DNA of 64,000 nucleotides from assembly GCA_964648795.1 (NCBI GenBank), contig CAZYMB010000007.1, positions 1 through 64,000 of the forward strand, given 5' to 3'. The notes below the pieces were generated by a model. That model was not told the DNA's origin and ran no database searches. It was given only the letters and a program-made list of their open reading frames with translations. Below are positions 17,937 to 27,090 of this stretch, in pieces. The stretch is from JAHDDW01 sp964648795. GTDB taxonomy: Bacteria > Actinomycetota > Acidimicrobiia > Acidimicrobiales > SZUA-35. The position numbers and the translations under genes are program-made. Each line of letters opens with the position of its first letter. Within the stretch, counting starts at the first letter, position 1.

Positions 17937-19331
17937 CTATGGCCTTCGGCCAACAGTGACATCTACCTCTAATAGCGTGGTGCCTCGGAGCACCTCTAGA
18001 GCAATAGTGTCGCCTGGCGTTCTAACGGTAATTAGTCCTGCAAGCTCAGTAATGTCAGTTACTGGCGCTCCATCTACAGAACGAACGATGTCACCAACCT
18101 CAAGACTCGAAGCTGAAGCTGCACTGCCACCAGTAATGGATGTAACCTCGACCCCAGCTTCTCCACTACCAGGCTGAGAACCCTCAATACCTAGAAAGCC
18201 TGGCTCGATAGTCTCGCCAGCTGCCAAACGCTGTGCAATATCTAAAGCTGTTTCGATAGGAATCGCAAACCCAACTCCTGCATTCGATGCAGAGTTGCCG
18301 TCAGTCTGGATAGAAGTATTGATACCAATTACCCGCCCCTGGGTATCAGCTAACGCTCCGCCAGAGTTACCTGGGTTAATGGGAGCATCCGTTTGAATCA
18401 TCGGAACAAAGCTTCCGTCGACACGGCTCGGGATAGGTCGGTTAACGGCAGAAACAATCCCCTGCGTTACAGTCTGTTGCAGCCTAAACGGAGAACCAAT
18501 AGCAATTGCTGACTGGCCAACAGTTGCCGAGTCAGTGTTGGCAAGTTGCGCAACAGCTAAACCGCTATCTTCGACTCGGATTACAGCTACATCGATTCGT
18601 GCATCCGCACCAACGACAGTTCCTTCTATAGTTCTCCCGGTGAAGTCACGTATTAGTACTTCATCAACACCTTCAATGACATGGTTGTTCGTGAGAATAA
18701 GGTCTTCGTCTATAACTACTCCAGAACCAACACCTGCCTGAGCGCCAGCGAAAATTTCAATCTGAACAACAGCAGGACCTAGCGCATCTGCAACAGCGAC
18801 AGCTGGATCAAGTTCGCCAGCTTCGATTAAGGGCGTTGTCTCACCAGGTTCTGTTCCCTCTTCGTCGACCTGTGAAATTTCTCTCGGTTCAGTAGTAGCC
18901 ACCTGAAGAGGCTCTTCGTTAAATATGAGTGCCGCTATACCAAAAGCGAATGCTGCGATAAGTCCACCAGCAAGAAACGCAAGTAATGTCCTAGACTTTC
19001 CACCAGAGCCTTCATCACTACTCGAAGTGCCCCCTTGAGGCAGCTGTGGAATGTTTTGTGGAACTGGATACACGGCACGGTCTTGCCATTGCGGAGCCAT
19101 TGGGGCCGCAGGCGTAACCACCACAGGGTTAGGAATTACTTGCTGACCATAAGTCTGTTCGCTTTGGACTGGGTAAGACTCGGGGGTGTGTGAAAAAGAG
19201 TTTGTGTACGGGTTTGGTTCAGCCTCGACAGACGGGGCCACATAACCAACCTTCTCCTCGCCAGGGAAAGGCAAGTTAGACATTGGGTCGCTATCAAAAA
19301 AGCTATTCGAAATTGGTTTTGGATCTTCCAT
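17937..19331 (-). CDS. HtrA/DegP-type membrane serine protease with PDZ domain
   Basis: 464 residues. Envelope quality-control protease. A proline-rich cytoplasmic stretch (1-105) precedes one transmembrane helix (about 113-136, LLAFLAGGLIAAFAFGIAAL). The trypsin-like domain outside the membrane has the full triad: His in LTNNHVIEG, Asp in ARIDVAVIRV, and Ser in NPGNSGGAL. One PDZ domain ends the protein (EVTSITGGSAASASSLEVGDIVRSVDGAPV). It resembles actinobacterial HtrA/PepD. Start is ATG 19331 with AAGGA four to five bases upstream, one of the few clear ribosome-binding sites here. It diverges from moxR. Confidence 0.93.
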   Translation of the reverse strand: MEDPKPISNSFFDSDPMSNLPFPGEEKVGYVAPSVEAEPNPYTNSFSHTPESYPVQSEQTYGQQVIPNPVVVTPAAPMAPQWQDRAVYPVPQNIPQLPQGGTSSSDEGSGGKSRTLLAFLAGGLIAAFAFGIAALIFNEEPLQVATTEPREISQVDEEGTEPGETTPLIEAGELDPAVAVADALGPAVVQIEIFAGAQAGVGSGVVIDEDLILTNNHVIEGVDEVLIRDFTGRTIEGTVVGADARIDVAVIRVEDSGLAVAQLANTDSATVGQSAIAIGSPFRLQQTVTQGIVSAVNRPIPSRVDGSFVPMIQTDAPINPGNSGGALADTQGRVIGINTSIQTDGNSASNAGVGFAIPIETALDIAQRLAAGETIEPGFLGIEGSQPGSGEAGVEVTSITGGSAASASSLEVGDIVRSVDGAPVTDITELAGLITVRTPGDTIALEVLRGTTLLEVDVTVGRRP

Positions 19332-19553
19332 AATTCCTTCTATTAGCTTGTCGGCCAGGCTATCGACTTAGTGAGGTTTAAGCCTCGTAGCACTTCAAAC
19401 AACTAAGTTCTAGTACTTATTCACTCGTACCGCTATTTCTATTATCGCTTTTGATTATTACGAGACTGTTAAGGCCTTAATAATTCCCAACTCATAAATA
19501 ATGATACATCATTACTTCGCTCTCAGCCTAGCTGCAGCTTAGACTAAGCAGCT
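19332..19553. promoter_or_regulatory. Divergent htrA/moxR control region with three dyads
   Basis: 222 bases, AT-rich in the middle. Dyads are TTAAGGCCTTAA at 19469-19480 (perfect), TAATGATACATCATTA at 19499-19514 (seven-base arms around AC) and GCTTAGACTAAGC at 19537-19549. The last contains the moxR -10 box. These are plausible operator sites for one or both genes; no known regulator motif is recognised. Confidence 0.4.
19540..19545 (+). promoter_or_regulatory. Predicted -10 box of moxR operon
   Basis: TAGACT, eight bases before ATG 19554, lying inside a six-base-arm inverted repeat. A repressor bound there would block the polymerase. Confidence 0.5.
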
Positions 19554-20633
19554 ATGGAGCCAATATCTAAAGAGCATGACTCTCAGCCAGACCTAACCAC
19601 CACGACTGAATTCGACACACCTATTACTGAGTCAGTCAGTCTCGATGTGCCAAGCCAGATTGAGCAAGCAGCTGCAGAGCTAGAGACTCTCATTTACGAA
19701 ATTAAACGTGTCATCGTTGGGCAAGAACATATGGTTGAGCGACTAGTCGTTGCCATGCTTACCGAAGGCCATATCTTATTGGAGGGGCTACCCGGGGTAG
19801 CCAAGACCTTGGCAGTTTCGACTCTGTCTAAATGCGTTGGCGGCGAGTACGTACGTTTGCAGTTCACCCCTGACCTACTCCCCTCTGACCTCGTAGGTAC
19901 TCGTATTTGGAAAGCAAACACTGAAACGTTCGACCTCGAATGGGGACCCGTGTTTGCTAACTTCGTCCTAACTGATGAGATCAACCGAGCCCCTGCCAAA
20001 GTGCAGTCAGCTCTACTAGAGGTCATGGCAGAAGGCCAAGTCTCCATGGCAGGCCAAACCAAATTAGTTCCAGACCCGTTCTTAGTCTTGGCAACACAAA
20101 ACCCACTCGAATCAGAAGGCGTATACCCGCTTCCTGAAGCGCAGCAAGACCGATTTATGATGAAAGTCATTGTCGATCACCCCGACCGTGCCCAAGAAAT
20201 AGAGATACTGCACCGCATGGGCGTCGAAGCTCCAGTCCCAGCTGAAGTACTACCGCTTGAACGAGTGAAGGAAATACAGCAGTTAGTAAAGCAAGTTTAT
20301 GTCGACTCCAGTGTCAGCCAATATGCGGTCGATATCGTCATGGCTACAAGGGAACCAAGCAATCACCAGCTGAGCGATCTCGAGCCAGTAATTGAAGTTG
20401 GCGTTAGCCCCCGTGCAACGCTTGCACTTATCGCTGGCGCCCGAGCACTAGCCCTCCTCCAGGGACGCCACTATGTGACGGCCCAAGATGTCTTCGATAT
20501 AGCAAGAGATGTGCTCCGACACCGACTGATTCTGTCTTTCGAAGCTCTGGCACGGTCAGTAACAACCGACGACGTTATTAACCGCATACTTTCTATTGTT
20601 CCAGCCTCTGAGACTCCACCGTTAAGTAAGTAA
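19554..20633 (+). CDS. MoxR-family AAA+ ATPase
   Basis: 359 residues. MoxR ATPases act as chaperones, often maturing partners with VWA domains encoded alongside. After a variable N-terminus (1-40), the AAA+ core shows Walker A GLPGVAKT (about 78-85). Walker B with sensor context is FVLTDEINRAPAKVQSALLEVM, followed by sensor 1 in LATQNPLESEGVYPLPEAQQDRF. The lid domain follows (GVSPRATLALIAGARALALLQGR). It is the first gene of a three-gene set with DUF58 and VWA proteins, and its stop overlaps the next start by one base. The promoter signal suggests a leaderless message. Confidence 0.93.
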   Translation: MEPISKEHDSQPDLTTTTEFDTPITESVSLDVPSQIEQAAAELETLIYEIKRVIVGQEHMVERLVVAMLTEGHILLEGLPGVAKTLAVSTLSKCVGGEYVRLQFTPDLLPSDLVGTRIWKANTETFDLEWGPVFANFVLTDEINRAPAKVQSALLEVMAEGQVSMAGQTKLVPDPFLVLATQNPLESEGVYPLPEAQQDRFMMKVIVDHPDRAQEIEILHRMGVEAPVPAEVLPLERVKEIQQLVKQVYVDSSVSQYAVDIVMATREPSNHQLSDLEPVIEVGVSPRATLALIAGARALALLQGRHYVTAQDVFDIARDVLRHRLILSFEALARSVTTDDVINRILSIVPASETPPLSK

Positions 20634-21577
20634 TGACAGTAACCAGCCATTCGGCGCTAGCAAGACAAGATGCCTTGCGACAAATCGAGTTAAAGATAAA
20701 GCTCAAGCTCGATGGGCTAATTGCTGGCGAACACCAGGGCCTACTACCAGGCCTTGGAAGTGAACTTGGTGAGACCCGCCCCTATCAGGCAGGCGATGAC
20801 GTTCGCCGCATTGATTGGAACGTGAGCGCTCGACTTGGTTCAGTTTATACACGAGGAACTATCATCGACCATGAGCTTGACACTTGGCTCGTTGCCGGCA
20901 TTTCAGCTAGGACATGGTTTGGAACAAGCCAATATTTGAAGTCTGAGCTAACTTTGGCAGCCGTCGCAACATTTGGGCAGCTTGGGCTAAGAATGAAGTC
21001 TCGAGTTGGAGCAATTGTCGCTGGACCAAAGAACCTTAAGTCGCATCGACCTTCTAAAACTCGAGGACAACTACATAAGATTCTGACCTCAATTGATGAA
21101 GCTCGACCTGCCGATGGGACTGGGCCCGCCGATCTATTACAGGGACTAAGTGAACTACGTAAGTTAACGTCGAAGCGCAGCCTGATTGTTATTGTCTCAG
21201 ACTTCGTTGACTCGAACATTCCGTTTGCAGCGTTTAGAGAACTTGCGTTGAGAAACTATGTATTCTGCGTACAGTTGCAAGACCCTGCTGAAATTTCGAT
21301 ACCTAACATAGGGATAGTCGATATTGAAGACCCTGCAACCGGTCGGCAGACAACGGTTGACACCTCGAGCGAAAAGGTTCGAACAACCTACGCCGAAGCT
21401 GCGAGCGCTAGACAACAAGAGCTAGAGCTACGCCTTCGACAAACCGGGTGTCGCCACATGATCTTAAACACAGAGTCAGAGTGGGTAGACCAAATAATTT
21501 CAGCACTACTACTTAATAAGAAGCTAGATTCATTTGGGCGAGGTTCTGGAGCTAGCTTACAAGGCGGACGATTATGA
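20633..21577 (+). CDS. DUF58 domain protein
   Basis: 314 residues. DUF58 proteins accompany MoxR ATPases; their exact job is unknown. The hallmark run is GETRPYQAGDDVRRIDWNVSARLG (about 45-68, quoted in part), followed by a VWA-like fold (LIVIVSDFVDSN). No transmembrane segment is visible, unlike many DUF58 proteins that begin with two helices, so this is the short soluble form. It overlaps moxR by one base and the following VWA gene by four, implying translational coupling within one operon. Confidence 0.88.
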   Translation: MTVTSHSALARQDALRQIELKIKLKLDGLIAGEHQGLLPGLGSELGETRPYQAGDDVRRIDWNVSARLGSVYTRGTIIDHELDTWLVAGISARTWFGTSQYLKSELTLAAVATFGQLGLRMKSRVGAIVAGPKNLKSHRPSKTRGQLHKILTSIDEARPADGTGPADLLQGLSELRKLTSKRSLIVIVSDFVDSNIPFAAFRELALRNYVFCVQLQDPAEISIPNIGIVDIEDPATGRQTTVDTSSEKVRTTYAEAASARQQELELRLRQTGCRHMILNTESEWVDQIISALLLNKKLDSFGRGSGASLQGGRL

Positions 21578-22539
21578 GATTCTTAACACCTGAAGCATTC
21601 TTTACTGTATTAATTCCAATACTGCTAGTCGCCGTCTATGTCTGGCGTAGGCGCAGGAGTTCAAACGCTGCTCTTCGTCTTAGCTCTGCTGAGCTACTCG
21701 GCTCCGTGGTTCCAAAAGTTCCCTGGTATAAACAGCACCTAGCTGCAATCATGTTCTTCTTGGCGTTCCTTCCACTAGTAGTAGCCCTAGCTAGACCTGT
21801 GCAAGAAAGAGAAGTTGCTACCGAACGCGCCCTTGTTGTGCTGGCGCTAGATACTTCCCTTTCGATGATGGCAGATGATGTCGACCCAACCCGCTTCGAT
21901 GCGGCTCGAGAGGCAGTAATCGATTTCCTCGAAGACATTCCCGACAACATCGACATTGCCCTGATTTCATTCTCAGGTTCTGCGTCTCTGGAAGTCTCCC
22001 CGACCGATGACCAAGGCCAAGTAATCAGGTCTCTAGAAAATCTAGACTTATCAGAATTCACTGCGGTAGGTGATGCAGTTGCACTGGCTGTACGAACCAC
22101 TCAAACTACCGAAGGCCCTGACGGCCCCTTACCAAGTCGTGTAATCGTCCTATCTGATGGAGAGACAACCATAGGCACGCCAGAAGACGAAGCAATTCTG
22201 ATCGCCCGAGAAGCCGAAGTTCCTATTTCGACCATTTCATTCGGAACTCCAGATGGAACAGTAGAAATAGAAGATCCATTTAATCCTTTCGGCGGATCAG
22301 TTGTGACACCCGTTCCGGTAGCTGAAGAAAACCTACAGCGAATTGCCGAGCAAACTGGTGGGACATTCTTTACCGCTGACTCAGCCGATGAACTCTCCCA
22401 GGTCTATGAGGACATTGGCTTGGGCGTGGACGTCGAGATAGAAGAAGTCGAGCTAGGAGCTATCTTCGCATGGATAGCGCTTGGGTTGTTCACACTAGCT
22501 GGCACTACCTCTATTATTTGGGGCCGCCGCCTACCGTAG
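21574..22539 (+). CDS. Membrane VWA-domain protein (BatA-like)
   Basis: 321 residues. It has the BatA architecture: N-terminal helices (about 8-24 and 53-72), a von Willebrand A domain facing outside and a C-terminal helix (about 295-313). The metal-ion-dependent adhesion site is complete: DTSLS near residue 92, a threonine in DLSEFTAVGDA, and the aspartate of VLSDGE. It is the likely client or partner of the MoxR ATPase encoded upstream. The stop codon touches the stop codon of the opposing smc gene with no base between. The role in envelope stress or protein assembly is inferred from the family. Confidence 0.9.
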   Translation: MRFLTPEAFFTVLIPILLVAVYVWRRRRSSNAALRLSSAELLGSVVPKVPWYKQHLAAIMFFLAFLPLVVALARPVQEREVATERALVVLALDTSLSMMADDVDPTRFDAAREAVIDFLEDIPDNIDIALISFSGSASLEVSPTDDQGQVIRSLENLDLSEFTAVGDAVALAVRTTQTTEGPDGPLPSRVIVLSDGETTIGTPEDEAILIAREAEVPISTISFGTPDGTVEIEDPFNPFGGSVVTPVPVAEENLQRIAEQTGGTFFTADSADELSQVYEDIGLGVDVEIEEVELGAIFAWIALGLFTLAGTTSIIWGRRLP

Positions 22540-25500
22540 CTACTTTGAGTCTGCGTCAGCCATTTCTTTTTTGAGCTGACGCTCTGAAATAACCTTTGAA
22601 GAACCACCTGGCTTCATGCTGACACCGTAGAGGACATCGGCTATTTCCATGGTTCGCTTCTGGTGCGAAACAATAATGAGCTGTGCTTCCTTACGGAACT
22701 CTTCTACTAAATCTAGGAAACGGCTCAGGTTGATGTCATCTAAGGCTGCTTCGACCTCGTCCATCACGTAGAACGGTGACGGACGTGACCTAAAGACTGC
22801 GAATAAGAAAGCAAGCGCTACGAGAGATCGCTCACCACCAGACAGCAGTGACAACTTCTTAACGCTTTTACCGCTTGGTTTTGCTTCGATCTCTAGGCCA
22901 CAGTTAAGTAGGTCATCAGCGTTAACAAGTTTGACTGCACCATGACCACCTGGGAACAAGGTATTAAACAGCGCTTTAAAGTTCTCGGCAACATCTGCGT
23001 AAGCTGCTGAGAAGACAGCAACAATTTCTTCGTCGATTGAGCGAATCAGTGTGCGTAGCTCGGTGCGAGCCTTGTTAACATCATCGACCTGTTCGGTTAA
23101 GAAATTGCTTCGTTCGGTTAGTTCTTCGTACTCGGCGACTGCTAATGGATTAATTGCACCCATTAACTTCAGCTCGGTTTCGAGCTCAACAACTTGCTCA
23201 CTAGCGGTTGTGGCTGCCGGCAACTCTGGAAGCTCAGTGTCCACTACCTCGTCGATAGTCAGACCAAGTTCGCGATGTAAGGCTTCTTCGATAGCTTCTA
23301 GCTTTACTTTACATTCAGTGGAAGATACCTCGAGAGCGTTAATCTTTTCACGGCTGTCAACTAGCTCTCGGTCAAGCTCGGTTCGACGGGTACGTAGTCC
23401 CGCAAGGCTGTCAGTGATTGCACGAGCAGAATTTGACTGAGCCGCTTGTTTTGTGCGTAGCGATTGTAACCACTTACCAACTGTTTGATCACATGCACCA
23501 AGACGCAGCAATAACTGGTCGGCAGCCACTAAGGCTGCTTCTAGATGGGTGCGTTTTTCAATATCGGCTTCACGCTGGGAACCTAGACCCTCTAAACGCT
23601 GCGCTACCTGAGTCTTACGCTGCTGCAAAGCATCGCGCTTTTCATTTAGAGACTCCTTCTTAAGCTCCAGCTCAGAACGCTTCACTGCAACAGTTCTGAG
23701 GTTGCTTTCGATCTCGGTTCGAGAGCTCTCAAACTTCTCCATTTGAGCTTCAATTTCAGATTCAGCCAACTCGAGCTTTGGCAGCTCGCTCAACAACTTC
23801 TTAAGCTCCTCAGCGTCACGTTGTTTGTCTGAGAACAGCTCTGCTCTCTGAGTATCTAAATCCTGGATTAGTCGTTCGCACTCGCTGGCCTCAGTGTTAG
23901 CAAATTCAACCCGGGAAGTTTCGGTTTGTTTATCTTGGTTGCATTTAGCTAGGTCAGAACGCAACGAATCGATCTTGTTTCGTGATTCGACCACGCCCTG
24001 CGAAGCTGAATCGAGTTCTGCAATACAGTCTGAAGCAATTGCTTCGCATTCAGTTAGCTTTTCTTTAGCTTCAGCCAGAGCGGTAGCCGAAGCCCCGGAG
24101 CCACCAGATGACAGACGCCACTCCCCTGGAGCAAAACGATCACCTTCGGTTGTGACAAATACTTTGTTCGGCGAAATCACTGCCTTGTCATAGCCTTGTT
24201 TCCATGAGCCTTCTATAACTTCTATGTCAGCTAGCAGAACGTCCAATAACGAACCTACATCAGAGTTTTTGGTTTTGACATGGTCACGCAGTGGCGATGT
24301 GGGTTGATTGGCTGGCCAGAAAGGTGCAGCACCTAGTGTGGCCACAGACCCAGCGATATCGGCATCAGCCAACATTGCGAGAGCAGCTGCTCCATTGGCT
24401 GAGTCCTCGACGACTATTGAACGGAGCGCTCCCCCGAGAGCTGCCTCTATTGCCTTCTCCCAGCCGTCGTCAATCTGTATTAGTTCTAGTAATACTCCAA
24501 GAACACCCGGGGCGCTCTCTAGAACTTGAGCTCCTGCTTCGGCTCTTGCGCTCTCTAATGCAGATGCCAGCGCATCTTGGCGTGCGTTCCAGTGGCTAAC
24601 TTGCGAGTCTGCAACACGGCGCAGCTCGGTAAGCTTCGTTGCTTCAGATTCTAAAGTACTGAGATTTAATACTTCTGCATCTAGCTGCTCGGTAAGTCCG
24701 GGAAGTCGGCCGTCAAGGGCAGCAAGTGACGTTGTGGCTTCATCACGGGTGACTCGGGCAGCATCATTGCGCTCTGCAGTGTGTTCGATCTGTTGTGAAA
24801 TTTGTTTTAGGCGGTCATCTGATCTCTGAGAAGCTACCGAAAGCGCATCTACTTGTGCACGGACTTCAGCAACTCTGGTAGGCGCAGCAATCGGACCATC
24901 AGACCATTGAGCGTCAAACGAAAGCTGCTTGTTTTGTAGGTTCGCTTCTTCGACTTCTAGATCTGAAAAACTAGGACTGACAGCGTCGAGCTCGGCCGAA
25001 ACTAAGACAAGTTCTGCATCTATTCGGGTTGCTTCTGATTCCAAATTAGCTACGAGACCTTCGTCGACAACAGCTTTTAGTTCGCTGTTTAGTCTGGCTT
25101 TGCGTTCTGTAGTTACATTTATTTGACCCTTAACACGCTCTATTAATCCAGATACACGACTCAACATATCGCTAACATCTGATTCGCCCAGATTAGCTAG
25201 TTCAGCTTCTGCGTTTTGCAGCTGGCCATCTAAGGTAGAAATGTCTGCATCAACTATTTCGATTCGACTTACTAGCTCAGCTTTCGAGTCTTGACACTGC
25301 TGTGAATCGGCTCGGAGCTTGGTGACTTGTTGGCCAGCCAAGTAGGAGCGAAGACTGTTTAACTCTGCAACTAAACCGTCATAGCGTTCGGCTGCTTTAG
25401 CTTGACGACGCAATGGCTTGATTTGGCGGTTAACTTCGCGTGCTAAATCTTTAAGGCGACTTAGGTCTTCCCCCGTAGCTGTCAGGCGGCGTTCGGCTCT

Positions 25501-26025
25501 CTCTTTGCGCTTACGGTATTTCAGAACACCAGCAGCTTCTTCGATAATTGATCTACGATCCTCTGGGCGTGCATTTAGCACTGCATCGATACGACCCTGC
25601 GAAATAATGATGTGCTGCTGACGACCAACGCCAGAATCACTTAGCAGTTCTTGGATATCAAGCAGGCGGCACTCGACGCCATTTATTGCATACTCTGACT
25701 CGCCTGTTCTAAATAGCGTCCTCGTGATTGTGACTTCTGAGAATTCGACAGAAAGCTCTCCGTCTGTGTTGTCGATCGTTATAGAAACCTCGGCCCTGCC
25801 AAGAGCCTTCTTAGAGGTTGTTCCTGCGAAGATTACGTCGTCCATCTTCTGGCTACGCACCGCCGTTGGAGCTTGTGCACCCAGAACCCAAGCAAGCGCA
25901 TCAACGACGTTGGACTTGCCACTTCCGTTAGGTCCCACGACAACTGCAATGCCTGGCTCTAGATCTAATGTCGCCGGGTCAGCAAACGATTTGAACCCTT
26001 TAATGGTTATGGCTTTTACGAACAC
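22540..26025 (-). CDS. smc: Chromosome partition protein SMC
   Basis: 1161 residues. Structural maintenance of chromosomes ATPase, which loops and organises the chromosome with ScpA and ScpB. Walker A is GPNGSGKSNVVDAL (near 32). Long coiled coils flank a hinge (about 490-640, GVLGVLLELIQIDDGWEKAIEAALGG split). The signature LSGGERSLVALAFLFA and Walker B/D-loop PFYVMDEVEAALDD lie near the C-terminus. Length is slightly below the usual ~1190. Start is GTG 26025 with AGAGGA upstream. It lies 57 bases after the Fpg-like gene on the same strand, in the usual actinobacterial order. No scp genes are in the window. Confidence 0.96.
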   Translation of the reverse strand: MFVKAITIKGFKSFADPATLDLEPGIAVVVGPNGSGKSNVVDALAWVLGAQAPTAVRSQKMDDVIFAGTTSKKALGRAEVSITIDNTDGELSVEFSEVTITRTLFRTGESEYAINGVECRLLDIQELLSDSGVGRQQHIIISQGRIDAVLNARPEDRRSIIEEAAGVLKYRKRKERAERRLTATGEDLSRLKDLAREVNRQIKPLRRQAKAAERYDGLVAELNSLRSYLAGQQVTKLRADSQQCQDSKAELVSRIEIVDADISTLDGQLQNAEAELANLGESDVSDMLSRVSGLIERVKGQINVTTERKARLNSELKAVVDEGLVANLESEATRIDAELVLVSAELDAVSPSFSDLEVEEANLQNKQLSFDAQWSDGPIAAPTRVAEVRAQVDALSVASQRSDDRLKQISQQIEHTAERNDAARVTRDEATTSLAALDGRLPGLTEQLDAEVLNLSTLESEATKLTELRRVADSQVSHWNARQDALASALESARAEAGAQVLESAPGVLGVLLELIQIDDGWEKAIEAALGGALRSIVVEDSANGAAALAMLADADIAGSVATLGAAPFWPANQPTSPLRDHVKTKNSDVGSLLDVLLADIEVIEGSWKQGYDKAVISPNKVFVTTEGDRFAPGEWRLSSGGSGASATALAEAKEKLTECEAIASDCIAELDSASQGVVESRNKIDSLRSDLAKCNQDKQTETSRVEFANTEASECERLIQDLDTQRAELFSDKQRDAEELKKLLSELPKLELAESEIEAQMEKFESSRTEIESNLRTVAVKRSELELKKESLNEKRDALQQRKTQVAQRLEGLGSQREADIEKRTHLEAALVAADQLLLRLGACDQTVGKWLQSLRTKQAAQSNSARAITDSLAGLRTRRTELDRELVDSREKINALEVSSTECKVKLEAIEEALHRELGLTIDEVVDTELPELPAATTASEQVVELETELKLMGAINPLAVAEYEELTERSNFLTEQVDDVNKARTELRTLIRSIDEEIVAVFSAAYADVAENFKALFNTLFPGGHGAVKLVNADDLLNCGLEIEAKPSGKSVKKLSLLSGGERSLVALAFLFAVFRSRPSPFYVMDEVEAALDDINLSRFLDLVEEFRKEAQLIIVSHQKRTMEIADVLYGVSMKPGGSSKVISERQLKKEMADADSK

Positions 26026-26082
26026 GAACTTTCCTCTGACTAAACCTTAAACTCGCCGGCCACTGACATCTACCTCGTGAAG

Positions 26083-26919
26083 CTAAACCTGAGTACTACA
26101 GTAAAAAACAGGTTGATTCTTGAAACGAGTTTTAAGAATCTCTGTTCTGGACCTGGGACTCAACTCGCCGGCTTTATCGAATACAGCTAAATGTTGGGAG
26201 AACAGACCCTCTTCCCCAATCATGTTAAAAAATGGACGATCAGGATGCGAAGTGCCACCGTATCGGGCTGCTTCGTGCAACACCCCGGCAACTGAGCGAT
26301 ACAGGCGTCTAACTTCTTGAGTTGACAGTGTTGAAGACAACCGGTCATACATGAGGCCAGCATCAAAGAGAATTTCGTTTGAATAGATGTCACCAATACC
26401 AACAAATATTGACTGATCTGTCAGGAGCTGCTTTAACGGCTTGTCTTGTTGAATAACGAAGCGTCCGAACTCGATCCAAGACAGAGGCTGACTCTGCAGA
26501 TCCAAGCCTGGTCGCTCCTCGTCATAGAGAGCGTGTGGCAATCCTTCTGCATCTGTAATGAGAATCTTAGTTTGAGCAGATGAGTCCCAAATCTTCCAAT
26601 CCCCACCTTGGGTAAAGCTGAAAGTTATTTTGAGCTTAGGTTTGCGATCTTTGGACCCCTTTGACATCTCTGCTGCCTCGCCAATACGGATTACGAGATA
26701 GTTTCCGTTGTTGAGCTCGACCGTGATGGTCATACCTTTTCGATCAACCGACTCTATTTTTGAGCCAACTATTAACTCTGTGACCTCTTTTTTGGTTTTG
26801 ATCTCAGGAAACAAGGTCATGACTTTTGGATCAACGGCCTTTATTTTACGTCCGACAAATTCTCGCTCGATATCGCGGCGGTATGTCTCGATTTCTGGGA
26901 GTTCAAGCTTAAGTTTCAT
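26083..26919 (-). CDS. Fpg/MutM-like protein lacking the catalytic proline and most zinc-finger cysteines
   Basis: 278 residues, in the position where fpg (mutM) normally lies between rnc and smc. Fpg removes oxidised purines using an N-terminal proline. Here the expected PELPEVETxRR reads MKLKLELPEIETYRR: four extra residues, and leucine where the proline should be. The helix-two-turn-helix region is recognisable (LLTDQSIFVGIGDIYSNEILF), but the conserved GNIYxxE asparagine is aspartate. The terminal zinc finger (PCxRC...YCPxCQ) has become LSPRSRTEI...FYCSTQV, leaving one of four cysteines. It is therefore unlikely to be a normal glycosylase. It may be a non-catalytic lesion binder or a decaying gene, though the frame is intact. 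Confidence 0.8.
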   Translation of the reverse strand: MKLKLELPEIETYRRDIEREFVGRKIKAVDPKVMTLFPEIKTKKEVTELIVGSKIESVDRKGMTITVELNNGNYLVIRIGEAAEMSKGSKDRKPKLKITFSFTQGGDWKIWDSSAQTKILITDAEGLPHALYDEERPGLDLQSQPLSWIEFGRFVIQQDKPLKQLLTDQSIFVGIGDIYSNEILFDAGLMYDRLSSTLSTQEVRRLYRSVAGVLHEAARYGGTSHPDRPFFNMIGEEGLFSQHLAVFDKAGELSPRSRTEILKTRFKNQPVFYCSTQV

Positions 26920-26924
26920 GGCTA

Positions 26925-26958
26925 GGCCCCTAATTTGGCCACTCCCACTTTAGGGGCC
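26925..26958 (-). promoter_or_regulatory. Hairpin just upstream of the Fpg-like gene
   Basis: GGCCCCTAA (26925-26933 on the top strand) and TTAGGGGCC (26950-26958) are perfect nine-base arms around a 16-base loop. In the message of the Fpg-like gene the second arm ends five bases before the start codon and contains AGGGG, the only possible ribosome-binding site. The hairpin could thus mask translation. Whether it lies inside the transcript depends on the unmapped start site. Confidence 0.45.
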
Positions 26959-27078
26959 CGAACACGGGATTGGACGATTTTGGTACAGGTTTACTTGCCT
27001 AATGAGGCCAAAAGCCCTTGTTTGAGTTCAAATCGACTAGCAATAAGCCAAACTCCGGCTCGAATAGCTAATTTGTAC

Positions 27079-27084
27079 TAAGTT
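27079..27084 (+). promoter_or_regulatory. Predicted -10 box of first beta-helix gene
   Basis: TAAGTT, six bases before ATG 27091. Confidence 0.4.
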
Positions 27085-27090
27085 TTGAGT

